In this document: positions 60,911 through 64,000 of the stretch, in pieces
Position numbering within the stretch: position 1 is the stretch's first letter
Layout of the letters: each line of letters begins with the position of its first letter
Source of the DNA: Pteria penguin
Taxonomy: Eukaryota; Mollusca; Bivalvia; Pterioida; Pteriidae
Assembly (NCBI GenBank): GCA_035048485.1
Contig: CM068592.1
Coordinates: 30,192,001-30,256,000, forward strand
Length of the DNA stretch: 64,000 nucleotides
Direction of reading: 5' to 3'
Program-made: the position numbers and the translations under genes
The notes under the pieces: generated by a model
The model's input: only the letters and a program-made list of their open reading frames with translations
The model's database searches: none
Told to the model about the DNA's origin: nothing

Positions 60911-63575
60911 AACCGCAGCACAATCGAATATTTTTGTAATGGCGTTTTTCCGTGCATATTCTACTATTATCATGTTTTTTGTGGATGTAATTCGTAATTT
61001 GTGTCATACTACAGCTTTGTTAGATGTCTTCGGTTTTCTCTTTGGTATTTTTATTTGAGTTCAAGAAATACATATTTGGGAAAAGGAGTGGATCGTCAAG
61101 AAAATTGAAGTTTGATGGAAATATCACAGAAAGCATAAGAACATCAAAGAAGAAAGTTATGTGAGATTACTATACTACTAATAACTTTCTAAAGCTGTTA
61201 ACTCCAGGTTAACTGTCACATATGCGTTATAGGTCTATCCCAATATACTTATTACTAGAAGTATGCCTCCAGTTTTAAAATCGGTGCAGCTTGTGTGTCG
61301 TCCAGCAGTATTAAATTGTTGAAACAGGCTTGTTCAAGGTAAAGTATTTTGACATTATAGCCTTTTTGCCTATTAGACAAATTTTGTAGAAAAGTTCATC
61401 TGCAGTTGGACTTGAATCAAGTTATTTCTTGATGAAAGAAATATCTTCTATTTATTGCCAAAAGCTACAAAGCTTTTAGATTGAGTCCTTGCTACTGCGC
61501 ATACCCAGTGGGGACATACAGATTGTATATTAAGTCCAGGAAAGTGCCCGAGGTGTGATGAATGTTTTCAACAATAATTGTATAATACTATACATCGAAC
61601 TAAAACGGATGATATTGGTAACTTTCTTGTCTCTGAAATAACACTTTCTGATAAAATTACAATATCTCTTATGATTTTTTATGGACCTAATACAGATGAA
61701 TATACGTCTTAGAAGAATTTAGTAATGAGTTTGTAATTACATGAGGTTATTAGATTTTGACTCAAAACTTGAATATTGATCGTTAATCGTGGCCACCAAA
61801 AAGATAGGTATGTTGATTGATTGATTTATTTATTATTGTTTAAACTCGCTCCACGATTAGATCACAAATATTGTGACAGCACCTGCCTGATATACTGCAC
61901 AGAAATTTATATCTTTGTAAAGGACCCTTCCTATGCATCAGCTGTTCTTTTTATTGGCAGCTTAGATTTCATAATTTTTCTCTGCTCAAACCGGACATAC
62001 TTTTATAATGATCATCTGATCATGAATGTATTATTATTACTTTACACACTAAACGGTATGTCTCGTTTTATTCTATGAATATTCACTGGACATGTTCATA
62101 TTTATAACAATGTGATTAATGGGGATTGTCTAGCTGAAATATGTCAACCTTAAAAGTGCATTGTCTTGATGCGTTGATTAGTTTCCTTTGCCAAGCCTTT
62201 AAATGTAATATATTTCGTTTTTACTCCAATATAACTGATTGAAGTCATTATCCTTCGGATATGTGATGCCAGGAATAGGCAATATCCTAGTAAAATCTTA
62301 ATTGACAATTTGCATAAATACCGCATCCATGTTAGCTATACTTTCTTTTTCAATTTTAACTATACTTTTTACAGATTTTCGGATCTTTTGTACAGTTATG
62401 TTTTTATTATATCATTTGGTTATAATTTATTATAAATGTCGGATGATAAGTGATATAACATATAATTTATGATAAATAACGGTGATAAGATGATGGATAT
62501 AGCCAACTCAATATTCCAGAATATATAGACAATTGTATTGCGACTAAATCATAGACAAAGCATTAATCTGAATGTATTTACATTGGATATGGTTTTCATA
62601 CTATGTTCAAAAACAAAAGGATATGTCCTGCAGGTATAGTTTAGACTTTATTAGCTATTCAAGCAACCAGACAAAAAACAGTATCTTGAAAAAAGGTACC
62701 AATCAGCAAAAAAGAAGGGTCGCTACTCATTGAAGTCTTCTGTAGCAGTTCTAGACGTCGCTGTAACGTTGAGTTTCAAAACGAATTAATCTCGTTTAAC
62801 CGTGTAATTCGAAGATAATTTGAAATGACAATAAAGTCCTATCTTATAAAGTGTTTTTCACTGCACTTGCTAGTTGTTGTTAATATGTCCTAATCACAAG
62901 TGCATCAAGGCAGGGCATTTGAGATTATTTTCGACTTGTGAATAGAACCAAGGAGATCAAGTTGTTTCTATTACTTTCCTTTTTTTATTTATTAATTATC
63001 ATCTATATGTTTCCTTTTGTCATTTTATTATTTAAAGTTGGTTCAAATTTATTTAATTATATTTATCTTATATAGTTACAACACTTGCCGAAAACAGTCA
63101 GAGTTATTTTCATTTTTTTAAATAAGTATATTAATTTGTGTTTTGGTATTGGTATGAAATACAATGTAGATGCATTTATAGTATATACAATGCGCATTAG
63201 CTAGTGGTTTTCAATACTGAAACAAAAATAAAGACAAATAATTCTTTATATATGTACTTATAGATTAAAGAAAAAAATGAATTGGGTCCGAAAAGTTAAC
63301 TAGGTTGGTGACTTGAGTTTCTGCTCGAACATACCTAGATAAATATAGAACAATATAGACAAATTGACTGTACTACAATGATTTTAATTTGATAAATTTA
63401 ATTTGTTAAATTAAGGTACGAAGTAATATACGGAAGTGAAATTTAAACGAGAAACAATAGGTAAAACTATATATCAAGTGATATACAACCGCACAATATC
63501 ATGCTTCGTGATGCAACGAGGTATATCACGTTGGGATATGAACAAAGATTGATTACAAATTTCAGTCGTTGTCTA
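60911..63575. other. No gene recognised
   Basis: AT-rich. A weak continuation of the family C tail is possible to about 60945. Small ORFs show no domain. Confidence 0.5.
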
Positions 63576-63775
63576 TATAAAGATGATGGATAAATCCAAA
63601 ACATAAGTCTAAAAATCATGAAAGCAAAGGACAAAATCAGTGAAAATGAAAAACAAGTGAAAAATAACAAAATATGTCTACTTGAAGAGCACATGTGAAC
63701 CCCTATAATGGAGTGAGATCAGGTGCCCGGGGAGAGTGAGCATCTCCTGCTTGCTAGCTGTCACATATACCTGTG
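63576..63775 (-). mobile_element. Family A PLE 3' UTR fragment
   Basis: The minus strand carries the motif (63689-63765, stem 1 GGAGA/TCTCC), GGGGTTCACATGTGC and the element end (63576). A deletion of about 6 bases lies between CTAGC and GTCACATATACC relative to the other copies. Truncated just upstream of the motif. Confidence 0.88.
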
Positions 63776-64000
63776 AAATATTAGAAGTGAATAATATGTT
63801 CATTCGTTTGAAGACTACTCCGTTCAATTATCGAACAATGTATTAAACTTTAATTTTTTTCTAAACATCAATTTCTAAATATTATGATATTTACATTTAA
63901 ACACATGCTTCTTCTTCTTCTTGTGTGTACTCACAAGTTGAAGTTATACTTCAGGTGTTATACCAAATATGCGAATATTTAAATTTTATGTCGGGTTGTT
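63776..64000. other. No gene recognised
   Basis: AT-rich with a short CTT repeat near 63909. Confidence 0.5.

Overview
This 64 kb window reads as AT-rich intergenic or intronic DNA from an animal genome, most likely a mollusc and probably a bivalve. The grounds are the mix of mobile elements: Naiad-type Penelope-like retroelements (GIY-YIG endonuclease N-terminal to the reverse transcriptase), tRNA-derived SINEs (one with a tail like that of molluscan SINEs), a Ginger1-type integrase/OTU element, and dispersed GACCTTGACC-type repeats. The species cannot be named from sequence alone. No convincing single-copy host gene, rRNA gene, functional tRNA gene or CRISPR array was found.

Penelope-like elements (PLEs) dominate. 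Family A is almost complete at 56551-59711 (plus; endonuclease, CxC linker, reverse transcriptase, 3' UTR, with five lesions). It recurs at 1-1325 (plus, open frame, cut by the window edge, about 98% identical where they overlap), at 53388-54612 (minus, two truncated copies head to tail), and as 3' UTR scraps near 6440, 7191, 17893 and 63576. Family B reverse transcriptase fragments lie at 3862-4512 and 18497-18775. Family C supplies the fragment at 59712-60910 and 3' tails near 8238, 23545, 25490, 32174 and 35330. Very decayed reverse transcriptase remnants lie at 36848-37384, where a MITE has landed, and at 51375-51540.

The second system is a minus-strand, apparently spliced, decayed gene at 48906-45109: integrase zinc finger, integrase core, GPY motif, an 11-residue tandem repeat and an OTU cysteine protease. 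This is the domain order of Ginger1 DNA transposases. Its breaks coincide with splice-like sites.

Other structure: two SINEs with clear target-site duplications (24761-25038; 28019-28221); a tandem segmental duplication (27421-28440 and 28511-29635) whose copies carry different insertions; a 224-bp tandem duplication (33968-34414); a long near-perfect hairpin (42023-42124); satellite-like blocks at 40949-41610, 43184-43720 and 50884-51200; and many microsatellites.

The best candidate for something undescribed is a two-hairpin RNA-like motif of about 80 nt. It is shared by at least 15 PLE 3' ends of different families, and several copies keep the pairing despite sequence change. Features, identities and motifs were judged by eye; no alignment or database search was run.
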